NCBI GenBank assembly: GCA_937894515.1
Contig: CALCRH010000219.1
Span: forward strand, 1 to 6,570
Direction: 5' to 3'
DNA: 6,570 nucleotides
Source of the DNA: an uncultured Clostridia bacterium
Lineage (GTDB): Bacteria; Bacillota; Clostridia; Oscillospirales; Oscillospiraceae
Shown here: positions 6,194 through 6,570 of the stretch, in pieces
Numbering within the stretch: position 1 is the stretch's first letter
Layout: each line of letters opens with the position of its first letter
Program-made: the position numbers and the translations under genes
The notes under the pieces: generated by a model
What the model was told of the DNA's origin: nothing
What the model saw: only the letters and a program-made list of their open reading frames with translations
Database searches by the model: none

Positions 6194-6222
6194 TTGACAT
6201 TAAAAAACGTTTTCTTTATCCT
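6194..6222 (+). promoter_or_regulatory. Candidate sigma-A promoter for uvrA
   Basis: A perfect -35 TTGACA (6194-6199) stands 17 nt before TATCCT (6217-6222; 4 of 6 to TATAAT). The spacer is A/T-rich and contains the palindrome AAAACGTTTT (6204-6213). It lies 9 nt after the ybaK stop codon, in an AT-rich gap of 86 bp. Transcription would start near 6229, inside a dyad. The -10 is weak, so the call is moderate. Confidence 0.6.
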
Positions 6223-6224
6223 AT

Positions 6225-6245
6225 GGTTAACGGTGACCGTTTACC
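6225..6245. promoter_or_regulatory. 21-bp inverted repeat at the expected uvrA transcription start (possible operator)
   Basis: GGTTAACGGT (6225-6234) and ACCGTTTACC (6236-6245) are reverse complements at 9 of 10 positions around the single central G at 6235. The dyad begins 2 nt after the candidate -10 and spans the predicted start site, a classic repressor-operator position. It does not resemble the LexA box. Its size and symmetry recall TetR-type operators, but the protein that binds it cannot be named. Confidence 0.5.
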
Positions 6246-6271
6246 AGTATGAGAAAGAAGTTGAGTGAACC

Positions 6272-6570
6272 ATGCAAAGTGAAATTTTCATCAAGGGTGC
6301 TCGAGAGAACAACCTGAAAAATATTGACGTTTCCATTCCCCGGGACAAGCTGGTGGTGATGACGGGCCTGTCCGGCTCCGGCAAATCCTCTCTGGCGTTC
6401 GACACCATCTACGCTGAGGGACAGCGCCGCTATGTGGAGAGCCTTTCCAGCTACGCCCGTATGTTTCTGGGTCAGATGGACAAACCAGACGTGGACTATA
6501 TCGAGGGACTGTCCCCCGCCATCTCCATCGACCAGAAGACCACCAGCAAGAACCCCCGCTCCACCGTGGG
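6272..6570 (+). CDS. uvrA: UvrABC system protein A (excinuclease ABC subunit A), N-terminal 99 residues
   Basis: UvrA is the dimeric ABC-type ATPase that first recognises helix-distorting DNA lesions and loads UvrB. The visible start, MQSEIFIKGARENNLKNIDV (1-20), and the Walker A GLSGSGKSS (32-40) in the run up to AFDTIYAEGQRRYVESLSSY (42-61) are typical of canonical UvrA. SPAISIDQKTTSKNPRSTVG (81-100) leads towards the UvrB-binding region. The remaining 800-odd residues lie beyond the right edge. The start ATG at 6272 fits the family, but its ribosome binding site is poor: only GAAAGAAG about 12 nt upstream, or GAGTGA nearer. It lies 86 bp after ybaK and has its own promoter-like sequence with a dyad, so it may be controlled apart from uvrB. 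Confidence 0.97.
   Translation, partial: MQSEIFIKGARENNLKNIDVSIPRDKLVVMTGLSGSGKSSLAFDTIYAEGQRRYVESLSSYARMFLGQMDKPDVDYIEGLSPAISIDQKTTSKNPRSTV

Noticed and set aside
6249..6317. Short ORF of 22 codons (MRKKLSEPCKVKFSS...) starting right after the dyad and overlapping the uvrA start
   Set aside because: It has no good ribosome binding site, no recognisable product, and runs mostly inside uvrA in another frame. A broken regulator start is imaginable because of the operator-like dyad, but nothing supports it.

Overview
The window reads as a chromosomal segment of an anaerobic Firmicute, most likely a moderately GC-rich gut clostridium of the Oscillospiraceae (Flavonifractor/Oscillibacter-like). 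The grounds are strong Shine-Dalgarno sequences, Firmicute-type sigma-A promoters, an M-box riboswitch in front of mgtE, a Bacillus-type LexA box, and a GC-rich palindromic intergenic repeat of a style I associate with this group. The lineage is inferred, not proven.

Layout. Positions 1-881 (minus strand) hold the N-terminal part of mgtE, a Mg2+ channel/transporter; its membrane part lies beyond the left edge. Its leader (about 903-1135, minus strand) is an M-box (ykoK) magnesium riboswitch that ends in an intrinsic terminator just before the mgtE ribosome binding site. The mgtE promoter (1142-1170) and the radC promoter (1215-1243) diverge back to back from an A-tract-rich spacer. On the plus strand follow radC (1280-1951), a 107-bp multi-hairpin repeat (1988-2094), uvrB (2128-4092, GTG start), an EamA/DMT-family transporter (4089-4994), a TraX-family membrane protein (4960-5691), a YbaK/EbsC-type Cys-tRNA(Pro) deacylase (5706-6185), and the first 99 codons of uvrA (6272 to the right edge).

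How the genes fit together. uvrB and uvrA encode two core nucleotide-excision-repair subunits and bracket three genes with no known repair role. uvrB, eamA and traX overlap and ybaK follows after 14 nt, so these four are almost certainly one transcript. A LexA/SOS-box-like sequence (CGAACGAATGTGTG, 1223-1236) sits exactly between the -35 and extended -10 of the radC promoter. I see no convincing promoter or LexA box directly before uvrB, so the simplest model is that the radC promoter also drives uvrB and the genes behind it under SOS control. uvrA has its own promoter-like sequence (6194-6222) followed by a 21-bp near-perfect dyad unlike a LexA box, which suggests separate control.

The genes themselves are ordinary. 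The parts most worth checking are regulatory: the SOS box on radC, the M-box leader, the repeat placed between radC and uvrB, and the unexplained dyad before uvrA. I found no tRNA, rRNA, CRISPR array, transposase or phage gene.
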